Of a stretch of 64,000 nt of DNA, positions 1 to 9,462 are shown one piece after another (positions within the stretch are counted from its first letter, which is position 1; every line of letters begins with the position of its first letter). The position numbers and the translations under genes were made by a program. A model generated the notes under the pieces. That model was not told where the DNA came from. It did not search any database and saw only the letters and a program-made list of their open reading frames with translations. Location: positions 1,488,001-1,552,000 of the forward strand of contig NZ_CP147012.1 of assembly GCF_037126285.1 (NCBI RefSeq), read 5' to 3'. Origin of the DNA: Bernardetia sp. MNP-M8. Lineage in GTDB: Bacteria; Bacteroidota; Bacteroidia; Cytophagales; Bernardetiaceae.

Positions 1-390
1 TTACCCAAACGTTGGAAAGAAACGAAAGTCAAAACCCTGATAGTAGTAGAAAGAGAAAGAAAAATTACAAAAACACAGAAAAAAAGTAAAGAAAAAAGTT
101 ACTGGGTAACCAATTTACCTCTCAACCAAATTAATTTCCTAGAATTATTTATGGCTATAAGAGAGCATTGGACAATAGAAGTACATCATAATACAAGAGA
201 TAAACAAATGGGAGAAGACAATTTGATAACTAGAAATGAAAACCAAAGTAGGTTTATAGCTGTTTGTATAACACTAGCTACAAACCTATTGGAAGTGCAA
301 AAAGTAGAAAATCTCACAGTACTCAGAGAAGAATTAGCCTACAAAGAACGAAATGTATATCACCTCTTTGAACATAAAAGATTTTTATGA
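1..390 (+). pseudogene. ISAs1-like transposase, C-terminal part (runs off window start)
   Basis: The frame is open from base 1 to the stop at 388-390, giving about 129 residues with no start in the window. The pattern REHWTIEVHHNTRD followed by GED, then an arginine/asparagine-rich stretch and a hydrophobic helix ending in NLL, matches the C-terminal catalytic region of ISAs1-family (H-repeat type) DDE transposases, where the HW-IE-H-RD-GED signature carries the last acidic residue. The rest of the gene lies to the left, so it cannot be told whether the copy is intact. No terminal inverted repeat was recognised just after the stop. Confidence 0.6.
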
Positions 391-502
391 ACATGCCCTG
401 TCTGCCTAATTACTTATTGAAATTTATTTGTATTTTTGTGTCATACAGATTTAGTAAAGCCTCTTTCATTCGTTGAAACGTAACTAAATACAAGACCTGT
501 AG

Positions 503-534
503 AAGGGAGTTCATAAATTTGGACTTCCTTTTTT
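503..534 (+). terminator. Rho-independent terminator after the transposase gene
   Basis: A 10-bp stem with two G-U pairs (arms 503-512 and 521-530), an 8-base loop and a run of T. It lies about 110 bases after the transposase stop. The rest of 391-686 is AT-rich and shows nothing else that I can support. Confidence 0.5.
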
Positions 535-686
535 TTATTCGACTTATGTAAAAAAAACAATCAAACATAAAAAACACCACCAATTCAAAAAAGAACTAAT
601 AGTGTTTACAATATACAGAAAAATAAATATTTACACAGAATAAAATTTGGTTGTAATTTATCTTTTATAAAGTGTTACAATGTCAG

Positions 687-1805
687 TTAAATAATTACAA
701 ATTCTCTAAAATTATCTCTATTTATTAGTTTTTCTTCTGCGTTATATTTTTCAATGAATGTTTTGGGTAAGTTTACTTTCTTTTTTGGATTCCATTTAAA
801 CTCATAGCCATATAATTTTTGATTCATATTTTCTACATAATCAATTTCTTGTTGTTGAGTTGTTCGCCAAAAATAAGGTTGTGATAAAGTAAGTTTGTAT
901 TTGTTTTGTTTCATTCTTTCCGAAATTAGAAAATTTTCCCATAAAGCACCTATATCTGTACGCAAACTCAAATCTGTAAAATTTCCTATAATCATGTTTC
1001 TAATTCCATTATCATAAAAATAAATTTTCTTACTCTTTTTTAGTTCGTTTCGCACATTATTGCTATAACTTCCCAACCTAAATATAACATATCCCTTTTC
1101 CAAAATCTCAATATATCTCTGAATTGTATTTCTATCTACCCCAATAAGTTGGCTCAATTCATTATAATTCACTTCGCTGCCTATCTGTAAAGCTAAAGCC
1201 TGAACCAATTTTTCTAATACCTCTGGTTTTCTTATTTCTGCATAAGAAAGAACATCTCTATACAAATAACTATCGACTAGATTTTTCAAAATCTCTCTTT
1301 CTTCTCCCTCATTATTAATCACATCTGGATAAAACCCATAAATGAGCCTGTTTTCTAATTGTTGTTCTGCTTTCAAATAGCCTACATTATTTTGGTACTC
1401 TTCCCAACTAATCGGAAATAGTTCATATTCCCATTTTCTTCCTGTCAAAGGTTCACTTAGTTCATTGAAAAGAGTAAAAGACGACGAACCACTAATCCAT
1501 AATTGGACATCTTTAAATTGATCTATAATAATCTTGAGGGTCAGACCTATTCCTTTGATGCGTTGAGCTTCATCTATAAAAACTATTTTTTTTCCTCCAA
1601 TCAGATTCTTAATTTTTTCTGTATTAGGAGTATCAAGAATAGATCGAACAGTTGGGTCATCTCCATCAAAGAATTGATAATCCAAACCTTTTAGTTGTTC
1701 CAAAATAAAAGTTGTCTTTCCTACTTGACGGGGACCTACTATTATAATAGCCTTTCCCTTTCCTATTTTACTTATAACTTGTTTTTTTATCAGTCTTTCA
1801 ATCAT
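687..1805 (-). CDS. AAA ATPase with DUF4143 domain
   Basis: A 372-residue protein of the ATP-binding/DUF4143 family, often encoded alone and of uncertain function; some members are discussed as toxin- or DNA-related ATPases. From this start the Walker A motif GPRQVGKTT lies near residues 24-32 and a Walker B, KIVFIDEAQ, near residue 75. WISGSS resembles the sensor strand. The C-terminal third carries the DUF4143 winged-helix and nuclease-like fold, with a motif around FWRTTQQQEIDYV. I chose ATG 1805 over the upstream ATG 1838 because family members start with a short basic helix just before the P-loop. It sits alone between unrelated genes. Confidence 0.8.
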   Translation of the reverse strand: MIERLIKKQVISKIGKGKAIIIVGPRQVGKTTFILEQLKGLDYQFFDGDDPTVRSILDTPNTEKIKNLIGGKKIVFIDEAQRIKGIGLTLKIIIDQFKDVQLWISGSSSFTLFNELSEPLTGRKWEYELFPISWEEYQNNVGYLKAEQQLENRLIYGFYPDVINNEGEEREILKNLVDSYLYRDVLSYAEIRKPEVLEKLVQALALQIGSEVNYNELSQLIGVDRNTIQRYIEILEKGYVIFRLGSYSNNVRNELKKSKKIYFYDNGIRNMIIGNFTDLSLRTDIGALWENFLISERMKQNKYKLTLSQPYFWRTTQQQEIDYVENMNQKLYGYEFKWNPKKKVNLPKTFIEKYNAEEKLINRDNFREFVII

Positions 1806-1920
1806 ACTATAAATATAATAAAAAAAGAATGTATTCACAAATTACTATACTTTTATAGGAACGTATTCATATATTATTATGGTTTTATAGGAATATGTTC
1901 ACAAATTATTTATTTTCTTA

Positions 1921-2886
1921 TTAAATCTTAATCACTTTTATAGTAAATAAAACATCAATAATTGCCAAAAATAGAGCTGCATAGAGGAAATAATAATATT
2001 TATTTGTCTTTGTATCAATTTGTTTTACTCCTCTTACTTCGCCTTGAATAGATTGAATTGAATTTATTAGACGTTGCACATCGTTTTGAGTTTCTCCAAT
2101 TTCAAAATATTTTCCTCCTGTTTGATTAGCTAAATCTTTCAAGTCTTCTGGATTTAGTTTTGTAATAATTGTTTCTCCATTGCGTTGGTCTTTTTTGAAT
2201 CCACTTCCAGAAGGTATTTTTCCACCTTGTTCTGTTCCAATTCCTAAAGCAAAAAGTTTGATTCCCAAATCTTCAATTTCATCGATGGCATCGCCTGTTT
2301 CTTCTCCAAAATCTTCTCCATCGCTTATCATAATGATAATTTTTGAATTCGTTTTGGTTTCTTTATCGTTGGCAAACTTCTCTAAAGCCATTTTCAAAGG
2401 TGGTGCAAAGTCAGTTCCTCCACTTGGCACAAGTCCAGTATTTAGAGATTCCAAAATCAATCGCAATGCACTTTGGTCACTTGTAAGAGGACATTGAAGA
2501 AATGCTTCTGATGAAAAAATGATAATTCCTTGTCGGTCAGATGGAAAAGCTGCCGTAATTCCTTTAAGTTCGTGCTTGATACGCTCCATTCTTGAAGGCT
2601 GAATATCTATAGCATCCATTGAGCGAGATAAATCTACAAGATAAAAAATATCTTTTCCTACACTTTTCACATCCTGTTTGGTTTCTCCAAAAGAAGGTCC
2701 AAGTAGAGCTAAAATAAGCAAAATAAAATAGCTTCCTCGCAACACAAATTTCAACCAAACATATTTGGAAGAAGTACGGAGATACTTTGCTTTTTTGTGT
2801 GTTCTGAAAATATAAAGACCGTATAAAAGTAAAAAAACAAGAATAAATACGGTTTCAAGAATGCCTAAATCGTTGTTCCAAATCAT
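1921..2886 (-). CDS. BatA-like von Willebrand factor A membrane protein
   Basis: About 321 residues from ATG 2886; an in-frame ATG at 2928 adds 14 residues. One or two N-terminal membrane segments (FILVFLLLYGLYIF and YFILLILALLGPS) are followed by a VWA domain with an intact metal-ion site: DLSRSMDA, then the T of SGGTDF and the D of ISDGEDFGE. A last hydrophobic segment lies at the C terminus. This is the BatA/BatB layout of the aerotolerance operons of Bacteroidota, where VWA proteins are thought to assemble with MoxR ATPases. No moxR or other bat gene is adjacent, so the gene is an orphan here and its partner is unknown. Confidence 0.75.
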   Translation of the reverse strand: MIWNNDLGILETVFILVFLLLYGLYIFRTHKKAKYLRTSSKYVWLKFVLRGSYFILLILALLGPSFGETKQDVKSVGKDIFYLVDLSRSMDAIDIQPSRMERIKHELKGITAAFPSDRQGIIIFSSEAFLQCPLTSDQSALRLILESLNTGLVPSGGTDFAPPLKMALEKFANDKETKTNSKIIIMISDGEDFGEETGDAIDEIEDLGIKLFALGIGTEQGGKIPSGSGFKKDQRNGETIITKLNPEDLKDLANQTGGKYFEIGETQNDVQRLINSIQSIQGEVRGVKQIDTKTNKYYYFLYAALFLAIIDVLFTIKVIKI

Positions 2887-3185
2887 AATACTATAAAAAA
2901 TCTTTGTATTTGTTGGTGATTCTATCACTAAAATACCAACAAAAGCGTATGTAATTTTCTTTTTTTGAAAGTCTTTGATTAAAATAATTAAGTGAAAGTA
3001 AGCAAAAACTGTGATTTATAGGAATTTTTTAGTGTAATTTATCAAAAATGCTTTTTAAAGACTACTAAGACTACAACAAGAAATGATTTTTGATGTTTGA
3101 TAGATTTTTTTTATGAAATTTATTTTCCGAAAATTGAAAACTACTAAATTCTTTTTGTATCTTTTAGTTTCGTTATAAGTTTTTT

Positions 3186-3218
3186 AGACCCTAAGGGTTT
3201 TAAAAACCCTTAGGGTCT
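3186..3218. repeat. Perfect 16-bp-arm palindrome
   Basis: The arms 3186-3201 and 3203-3218 (agaccctaagggtttt and its exact complement) are separated by one base. The palindrome ends 18 bases before the ATG of the HAMP-GAF-PAS gene at 3237. It resembles the short mobile palindromes scattered through Cytophagales genomes. The flanking gap 2887-3236 shows no other feature. Confidence 0.85.
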
Positions 3219-3236
3219 TGGAATTTCTTTTAATTT

Positions 3237-5399
3237 ATGAATATCAAACATCTAAAAATTAGTCAAAAATTAGCCATTCTGTTTTCAGGACTGTTTGTGA
3301 TGCTTTTGCTTCACTACTTTTTAGTTTTTAAGTTAGATAATAATATTTTAGATGATGGAACAAAATTAGATATTGCACAGCGCAATGGAATGTCAATTCA
3401 GCAAGCTATTTTTTATCTAAGAAATGTTGTAGATGGTAATCAACAAACTGACCTAAACGACCTTAGCAACCGAGTAAGTTCTATTAATTCGAATTTAGAC
3501 ATTCTTCAAAATGGAGGAATATACAAAGCTCGCTTTGATGAAGAAATTGAAGTAAAACCTATTTCTGAAGAAATTAATAATCAATTAGTTTCCTTTCAAC
3601 GTCTTTGGAAAGAATTTGACAAACGATTTACCAAAATAAGAACAACAAGTCAGTTACATCACGACAGCGTTCTTGTTTACTATATTCCAGAAAGTAAAAG
3701 TAGTTTAATTAATCAACTTCCAGCAGAAGAAAATTTATTTTCTTTGGGAGATTTAGGTGGCTTAGATGGAGGGTTAGATGACTTGGGAGATTTATCACTT
3801 TCCTTTGATGATAATACAGCAAATACAGCTCTTTCCATTAATTATAGAAAAATGGAATATCAGTTTGACAATGTTTTGAATGGAAATATTGCTCCAGATG
3901 TAAATTTCATTATCCGTAATGCTGAAAAACTTATTTTACTCAACAAAAATTTAGAAAACTCTCTCTCTACTCGTTTATATTACGATCAAATTCGTTTACG
4001 TTATTGGATGGTTGCTCTTTTTTTAATTAATGCTATCGGTATTGGTTTGGGTTATTGGTTTGTTGTCACGACTTCTTTACATCCACTTCTAAAAATTCGT
4101 CAGCTTATCAATCGTTTGGCAGCAGGGGATATTTCTCGTACCCTTTTGGCTCGTTCTCATGATGAAGTTGGTAATCTGATTCAAGATTTAAGTCGTTTTT
4201 CACAAGGACTAGAGCATATCACAGAATTTGCGACTCAAGTGGGAAAAGGAAATTTTGATGAAGATTTTGAGGTACGAAGCAAAAAAGATACTCTAGGATA
4301 TGCACTTTTAGAGATGCGAGATGATCTAAAACAAAACGCAGAAGAAGACAAACGTAGAAACTGGGCAAATGAAGGAACAGCAAAATTTTCGGATATTTTG
4401 CGCCAACATGCACAAGATATGCAAGCTCTTTCTTATCAACTTATTTCTAATTTAGTTCATTATTTGGAAGCTAATCAAGGTGGAATTTATAGTTTAGAGA
4501 AAGAAGGAGATGAAAAGGAGGCAAAAGCACATCTAGTGTTGAAGGCTGCATACGCTTATAACAAACAAAAATTCATACAACAATCTATTCCTATCGAACA
4601 AGGACTTTTAGGACAGGCTGTAATGGAAAAAGGACATTTGTATTTTAATCAAATTTCTTCTGATTATATCCGTCTTACTTCTGGATTAGGAGAAGCTACA
4701 CCAAGTTATTTATTGATTGTTCCTCTGATTTCGAATAATGAAGTACATGGAGTAATTGAAATTGCTTCTTTTCATCCAATTGAAGAATATCAACTTGCCT
4801 TTGTTATTAAATTATCTGAAAGCATTGCTGCTACACTTGCTAATGTACGAAGTAATGAACGTACAAAGTTACTCTTAGAAGAATCTCAAATGTATGCTGA
4901 ACAGATGCGAGCGCAAGAAGAAGAAATGCGTCAGAGCATGGAAGAACTAACAACCACACAAGAAGAATTAGAACGTATTCAAAGAGATTTGAGAGAGCGT
5001 TTGGCTAATTATGAAGGGGTTGTCAATAGTACAAAGAGTATGATTTTGGCTCTTGATGAAGAGTATAACATTAAAGTTTTGAACCGTTCGTATGCTGCCA
5101 TGTTACGAAGATTAAAAGGAACAGAAGTTCCAAATGGCTCAAATATTTTAGAAATACTGACTCAAGAACAGTTAGAATATTGGAAGCCGTATTATGAACG
5201 TGCTTTGGGTGGTGAATCATTTACTATGGTTTCGAATATCAAAAATTCTGAATTTGAAGATTTGTATTATGAATTAGAATTTTTCCCTCTCATTGCTACA
5301 AGTGGAAAAATTACAGGTTTTGCAATTGTAAATAGAGAAGTAACTTCACTTAATCCTGTTCGATTTACAGAATATGAAGATATTGTTCCAATTGAGTAA
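3237..5399 (+). CDS. HAMP-GAF-PAS sensor protein without an output domain
   Basis: A 720-residue membrane signalling protein. The order is: membrane helix (about 14-30), a periplasmic sensor region (about 30-255) with an acidic glycine/aspartate/leucine-rich insert near 170-190, a second membrane helix (about 256-278), HAMP (to about 330), a linker helix, GAF (about 385-540), a coiled coil rich in E/Q/R (about 545-590), and PAS (about 590-710). No histidine kinase, GGDEF, methyl-accepting or phosphatase domain follows, so the output must go through a partner or the coiled coil. The gene is monocistronic and converges on the OmpA gene with a 4-base gap. The domain calls come from pattern recognition; the ligand is unknown. 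Confidence 0.75.
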   Translation: MNIKHLKISQKLAILFSGLFVMLLLHYFLVFKLDNNILDDGTKLDIAQRNGMSIQQAIFYLRNVVDGNQQTDLNDLSNRVSSINSNLDILQNGGIYKARFDEEIEVKPISEEINNQLVSFQRLWKEFDKRFTKIRTTSQLHHDSVLVYYIPESKSSLINQLPAEENLFSLGDLGGLDGGLDDLGDLSLSFDDNTANTALSINYRKMEYQFDNVLNGNIAPDVNFIIRNAEKLILLNKNLENSLSTRLYYDQIRLRYWMVALFLINAIGIGLGYWFVVTTSLHPLLKIRQLINRLAAGDISRTLLARSHDEVGNLIQDLSRFSQGLEHITEFATQVGKGNFDEDFEVRSKKDTLGYALLEMRDDLKQNAEEDKRRNWANEGTAKFSDILRQHAQDMQALSYQLISNLVHYLEANQGGIYSLEKEGDEKEAKAHLVLKAAYAYNKQKFIQQSIPIEQGLLGQAVMEKGHLYFNQISSDYIRLTSGLGEATPSYLLIVPLISNNEVHGVIEIASFHPIEEYQLAFVIKLSESIAATLANVRSNERTKLLLEESQMYAEQMRAQEEEMRQSMEELTTTQEELERIQRDLRERLANYEGVVNSTKSMILALDEEYNIKVLNRSYAAMLRRLKGTEVPNGSNILEILTQEQLEYWKPYYERALGGESFTMVSNIKNSEFEDLYYELEFFPLIATSGKITGFAIVNREVTSLNPVRFTEYEDIVPIE

Positions 5400-5403
5400 A
5401 ACC

Positions 5404-7473
5404 CTAATCCCAAACTCGCACTTCAATTCTTCGATTTAGTTCTCGTCCTTCTTTTTCATCATCATTACTAGCTATTGGTCGCTCTTGTCCATAACCGTTT
5501 GCTTTTAATCTAGCTTTTTCCACTCCTTTTTCTACCAAAAAATCAATAACACTTTGCGCTCTTTCTTTTGATAAAATAAGATTTTGAGATGCACTTCCAA
5601 CATTATCTGTATGTCCAATAATTTCTAAGTTCAGTGATGGGTTTTGAATAAGAAACTCAGCCACTTCTTCTATCATTGGATAAGATTCTTGTTTTAAAAC
5701 AGCATTTCCATTTTCATAATAGATATTTTTCAGGATAATACTTTTACTTTTATCTATACTTGAAATATCAACTAATTTCTGTAATAATTTCTGATTTTCT
5801 GATTGATTATCATCCTTATACATATCTTCTTCTTCAACATATAAGTACGCATTGATTACATAGTTTTTAGAATTTCGCTTTGCAAGAAGATAAGGATTTA
5901 ATGAAATTTGGTCTTGATAAGCTAATCTATTTTGATAGCGAATTTCTATATCAAATACAGTTTCATTATTTGATTTAGTTTGATAATTAGCAGTTATTTG
6001 CGCTTCCTCTTTTACTTTGTCTTTCAAATATATTGGAATATTTATTTTATAATTTCCTTCTTCATCCGTTTTAGTTTGAAAGGTTACACTATCTATTGCA
6101 TAGTTTAGACTTTTAAAAATAATTTCTGCATCTTGAACTGGTTTTTTATCTACTGTTCGTTCTCTAAATTGACCTTTTACTTCTACTGAATCAAAAAAGA
6201 AAACTTCATAAATATCATCACCTCCTTGTCCTTTTATTCTGTTTGAAACAAAATAGCCTAACTGATTGCTTTGGTTATTTGAATTATCAATACTAAAATA
6301 AAGATCATCAGCAACACTATTTATTGGATAAGGAAGTAATAAAGGATTTATCCATTCATTTGAAACTGTATCAAAATCTGCTTTGAAAACATCAAAACCT
6401 CCTGCCGTATTTTCTCTATTCGAACTAAAATAAAGAGTATTGTTTTTATCTAAAAAAGGAGTTACTTCATTTGATTTAGAATTCAATTTTTCTAATAATT
6501 CAGGTTTTTCGAAGTCATCTTTTATGTCTTCTCTCCTTGATACAAAAAGTTCATAGTTTCCTTTTGATTTATAGTCTGAAGCAAAAACAAGTATTTTTTT
6601 ATTTTCTGATAGACAAGCATATTCCTGAACTCCTTTTTCTTCACTCAATGTTTGCGAAAATAATTGAGGTGTCTGCCAAACTCCTTTTTCACGTTTAAGT
6701 ATTTTTAAATCTCCATTTTGAGAAATAAGAAAAGTTTTGTCACTACTTGTAAGTTCGTATTTCAGAATTTGTAATACACTAAATTGAGAATCCAAAGACT
6801 CTGACCTATTCCACTGCTCAATTTCTTCTACTGTTCCATCTTTTTCTATTTTGGCGTTATAGAGTGTAAATATTTGGGTCTCATAACGATCAGTAATTTT
6901 TTCTTTAAAAGTAAGACGATTACTACTATAAATAAGATTATCAGAAAAAGGAATTTTACTCACTCCAAAATCATGAAAAGGCGAATTGACATGTTGTCCC
7001 ATATTTCGGACAAGATAATTTTTTGGTCTTTGATATAGTTCTAATGCTGTTTTGAGGTGAGAAAGTAATCTATCATACGTTTCTATTCTACTTTTTGGAT
7101 TTTGTTCAGCATAAAGTTTTAGCATTTCTAAAGCATCCCCAAACTTTTCATTAAGAAAATAAGCCTCTGCTAACCAATAAAAATAATGTGTATTTTCTTT
7201 GAGATGCATTACATTTACATTCTTTAATTCATTTAAAGACTGTTCTTGTAAGTGCAAATGTAATTTGCAGATAGCAGCATAATATTTTGCATCTTGATGT
7301 AAAGTATTATTTAATTTTATTTCTTCAAAATAATAGAGAGCACTTCTATATTTGTCATTTTTGAAATCTTCTTTTCCATTCAAAAAAAATTCTTTTTCAT
7401 TGTAACCAATTTGTGGGAAACAAAACGGAATATGTATTACAAGCAATAAAACTACACCTATTATTTTTTTCAT
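5404..7473 (-). CDS. Secreted OmpA-family protein with TPR and PD40 repeats
   Basis: A 689-residue envelope protein. A signal peptide (MKKIIGVVLLLVIHIPFCFP) is followed by a helical TPR-like region (about 25-150) and beta-propeller PD40/WD40-like repeats with FSSNRE-type motifs (about 165-450). An Ig/carboxypeptidase-regulatory-like region (about 460-560) and a C-terminal OmpA domain (about 570-689) come next. The OmpA domain shows the peptidoglycan-binding pattern IIGHTDNVGS, LSKERA and NRRIEV. Proteins with this architecture, including PorE of the type IX system, anchor outer-membrane machinery to peptidoglycan in Bacteroidota. Which complex this one serves is not shown by its neighbours. 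Confidence 0.85.
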   Translation of the reverse strand: MKKIIGVVLLLVIHIPFCFPQIGYNEKEFFLNGKEDFKNDKYRSALYYFEEIKLNNTLHQDAKYYAAICKLHLHLQEQSLNELKNVNVMHLKENTHYFYWLAEAYFLNEKFGDALEMLKLYAEQNPKSRIETYDRLLSHLKTALELYQRPKNYLVRNMGQHVNSPFHDFGVSKIPFSDNLIYSSNRLTFKEKITDRYETQIFTLYNAKIEKDGTVEEIEQWNRSESLDSQFSVLQILKYELTSSDKTFLISQNGDLKILKREKGVWQTPQLFSQTLSEEKGVQEYACLSENKKILVFASDYKSKGNYELFVSRREDIKDDFEKPELLEKLNSKSNEVTPFLDKNNTLYFSSNRENTAGGFDVFKADFDTVSNEWINPLLLPYPINSVADDLYFSIDNSNNQSNQLGYFVSNRIKGQGGDDIYEVFFFDSVEVKGQFRERTVDKKPVQDAEIIFKSLNYAIDSVTFQTKTDEEGNYKINIPIYLKDKVKEEAQITANYQTKSNNETVFDIEIRYQNRLAYQDQISLNPYLLAKRNSKNYVINAYLYVEEEDMYKDDNQSENQKLLQKLVDISSIDKSKSIILKNIYYENGNAVLKQESYPMIEEVAEFLIQNPSLNLEIIGHTDNVGSASQNLILSKERAQSVIDFLVEKGVEKARLKANGYGQERPIASNDDEKEGRELNRRIEVRVWD

Positions 7474-7509
7474 ATTTTATCAAAATAATCTACTATTTTT
7501 ATGGAACAC

Positions 7510-7665
7510 AGATTTTACGAATTATACAGATTTTTTTAATATTATTTTAATAGAAAATAAATATTTTGTTTTTGCTCTGCAATTTTTTCAAAAAACACTA
7601 AGTCAATTTTAAATTATAGGTAGTTGTATTTTAATTCTCTGTGTCCTCTGTGAACTCTGTGTTTT
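7510..7665. repeat. Two degenerate intergenic repeat units
   Basis: Within the gap before queA, 7637-7665 holds three near-identical units of the type ctctgtgtcctctgtgaac, and about 7505-7535 holds a degenerate acacagattttacgaattatacagatttt unit. Both resemble short repeats found between genes in many bacterial genomes. They are not expected to code. Confidence 0.5.
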
Positions 7666-7692
7666 AAAAAAAGTGGTTTACAGTAAAATAAT

Positions 7693-8955
7693 CTACAAAA
7701 ACAACAAAGAAGAATCTCCATAACTCAAAAAACGATAGTTATTATCAAGTGCAGTTTGATAAATTTTCTCCCAGTCTTTTCCTATAAAAGCAGCTACCAA
7801 TAAAATAAGTGTCGTTTCGGGCATATGAAAATTAGTAACTAGCGCATCACAAACACGAAACGTATAAGAAGGAAGAATAAAAATTTCGGTTTCGCCTGTT
7901 AGTTTTTCTTGACTAGAATCATTCATATACTTTAAAATAGCTTCAAAACTTTCTTTTTTAGAAGGTAATTTTATTTCAGAATCATAGCTATAAGGTTCTA
8001 ATTTTTCTATAAAAAAAGTGGTTTCATTTTTAAGTAAAATTTTTGTTCCATACCAGTACAAACTCTCCAAAGTTCGCATAGATGTAGTTCCAACAGAAGC
8101 CACCTTTTCCGAATCAATAATGCTTTTTATATTTTCTTTTGTAACAACAATCTGTTCACAGTGCATTGTATGTGTAGCTACATCGCCAGCATTTTCTTTT
8201 TTAACAGGTTGAAAAGTACCTGCTCCTACATGCAAAGTAAGTTCATTTGTTTTTATATTTTTCTTTGCAAGACTTTGAAGGACACTTTCAGTAAAATGCA
8301 GTCCTGCTGTTGGTGCTGCTACTGCTCCTGCTGCTTTGCTATAAATAGTTTGGTAAGTAGAAGAATCTTTCTGTTTTGCTTCTCTTTTTATATAAGGAGG
8401 CAAAGGCATGACACCTAATTTTTCTACAATATCTACAAAAGGAATTTGAATTTCTTCTGTTGAATTAGGATTATTATTTTTCCATTCTAACTCTATCAAA
8501 AGCTCATTTCTATCTGCTATTTTTGCCTGAATTAGAATAGTTTGATTATCAATTTCTAATTCTCTTTCCAAAACTAGTCCATCTTTCCACCTTTTAAGAT
8601 TGCCTACAACACATTTCCAAGTACATTTTTCTGTACTTAGCATGGCTTCACTAACATCAGCAGTTGGCAAAACAGGATGTAACAAAAATATTTCTATTGT
8701 TGCTCCTTTTCCATTTTGTCCTTTTTGAGTAGCCTTTTTTTCAAATAAAAGACGTGCAGGAATCACCTTAGTATTATTAAAATATAAAGTATACTCTTCA
8801 CTCAAAAAATCAGTAATTTCTGTGAAATGATGATGAGAAATAGTACCCTTTTTATATACTAAAAGTTTTGAACTATCTCGTCTTGCTAAAGGATTTTGGG
8901 CAATTCGCTCAGTTGGCAAATGATAGGTATAGTCTTCTAAATTTATCTTTTCCAC
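7693..8955 (-). CDS. queA: S-adenosylmethionine:tRNA ribosyltransferase-isomerase
   Basis: QueA transfers the ribosyl part of S-adenosylmethionine to preQ1 in tRNA, giving epoxyqueuosine, the penultimate step of queuosine formation. Family signatures are visible: LPTERIAQNPLARRDSSKLLV at the N terminus, YFNNTKVIPARL, AAGAVAAPTAGLHFT, LHVGAGTFQPV, GTTSMRTLE and, near the end, ALVTNFHMPETTLILLVAAF. At 420 residues it is longer than the E. coli enzyme (about 356), with extra loops near 60-75 and 300-340. The start is GTG at 8955; no in-frame ATG lies upstream and a tandem repeat abuts the start. It is the only queuosine gene in view. Confidence 0.95.
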   Translation of the reverse strand: MEKINLEDYTYHLPTERIAQNPLARRDSSKLLVYKKGTISHHHFTEITDFLSEEYTLYFNNTKVIPARLLFEKKATQKGQNGKGATIEIFLLHPVLPTADVSEAMLSTEKCTWKCVVGNLKRWKDGLVLERELEIDNQTILIQAKIADRNELLIELEWKNNNPNSTEEIQIPFVDIVEKLGVMPLPPYIKREAKQKDSSTYQTIYSKAAGAVAAPTAGLHFTESVLQSLAKKNIKTNELTLHVGAGTFQPVKKENAGDVATHTMHCEQIVVTKENIKSIIDSEKVASVGTTSMRTLESLYWYGTKILLKNETTFFIEKLEPYSYDSEIKLPSKKESFEAILKYMNDSSQEKLTGETEIFILPSYTFRVCDALVTNFHMPETTLILLVAAFIGKDWEKIYQTALDNNYRFLSYGDSSLLFL

Positions 8956-8960
8956 AGGGC

Positions 8961-8992
8961 AGTTATCAGTTATCAGTAAAGAGTTATCAGTT
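8961..8992. repeat. Tandem agttatcagt repeat at the queA start
   Basis: Three copies of agttatcagt-like units lie within 32 bases and end only 5 bases from the queA GTG. This is an intergenic repeat type; it occupies the place where a leader or ribosome-binding region would be. Confidence 0.6.
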
Positions 8993-9042
8993 AATTTCTA
9001 CTAACTGCTTTTTTCTAATTTACCGTAATTTTTAATTTCTAA

Positions 9043-9462
9043 TTAATTTAAAACGGAGTTGGTTACGTTAAAAGTCATCTTGACAGTTCTTCCTTCGTCT
9101 AAAAAATCAACTTTATCAGCTAGATTTTTTACTAAAAAGATTCCTCTTCCTCCTATGGTCAAAAGGTTTTCTGGTGCAGTTGGATCTGGAAGTGAATCTG
9201 GATCAAATCCTTTTCCTTGGTCTTTAATTGTAAAAAACAACTTTTCTTTTCCTACTTCCAAACTCAAATCTACTTCTTTATTTTTATCTTTTCCATTTCC
9301 ATGAATGATAGCATTATTAACAGCTTCGGTAACAGCAACCATAATATTTCCGTATATATCATCATTTAGGTTAAATTTATCACGAGCATTATCTATAAAA
9401 CTCTCTACAATACGGATATTTTCTAAAAGGGAAGGGATTTTGATGTGCAAAACTGATTTCAT
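9043..9462 (-). CDS. RsbW/SpoIIAB-like anti-sigma factor histidine kinase domain
   Basis: A 139-residue single-domain GHKL ATPase of the HATPase_c_2 type. The N box TEAVNNAIIHGN, the G1 box DQGKGFDP and the glycine-rich lid GGRGIFLVKNLAD are intact. Such proteins phosphorylate a STAS anti-anti-sigma protein and bind a sigma factor or another partner. No STAS gene or cognate sigma factor is adjacent. A SpoIIE-type phosphatase, the enzyme that usually opposes such kinases, lies at 57.3 kb; a link is only an inference. It is 88 bases upstream of queA on the same strand, with a repeat between, so co-transcription is possible. Confidence 0.85.
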   Translation of the reverse strand: MKSVLHIKIPSLLENIRIVESFIDNARDKFNLNDDIYGNIMVAVTEAVNNAIIHGNGKDKNKEVDLSLEVGKEKLFFTIKDQGKGFDPDSLPDPTAPENLLTIGGRGIFLVKNLADKVDFLDEGRTVKMTFNVTNSVLN

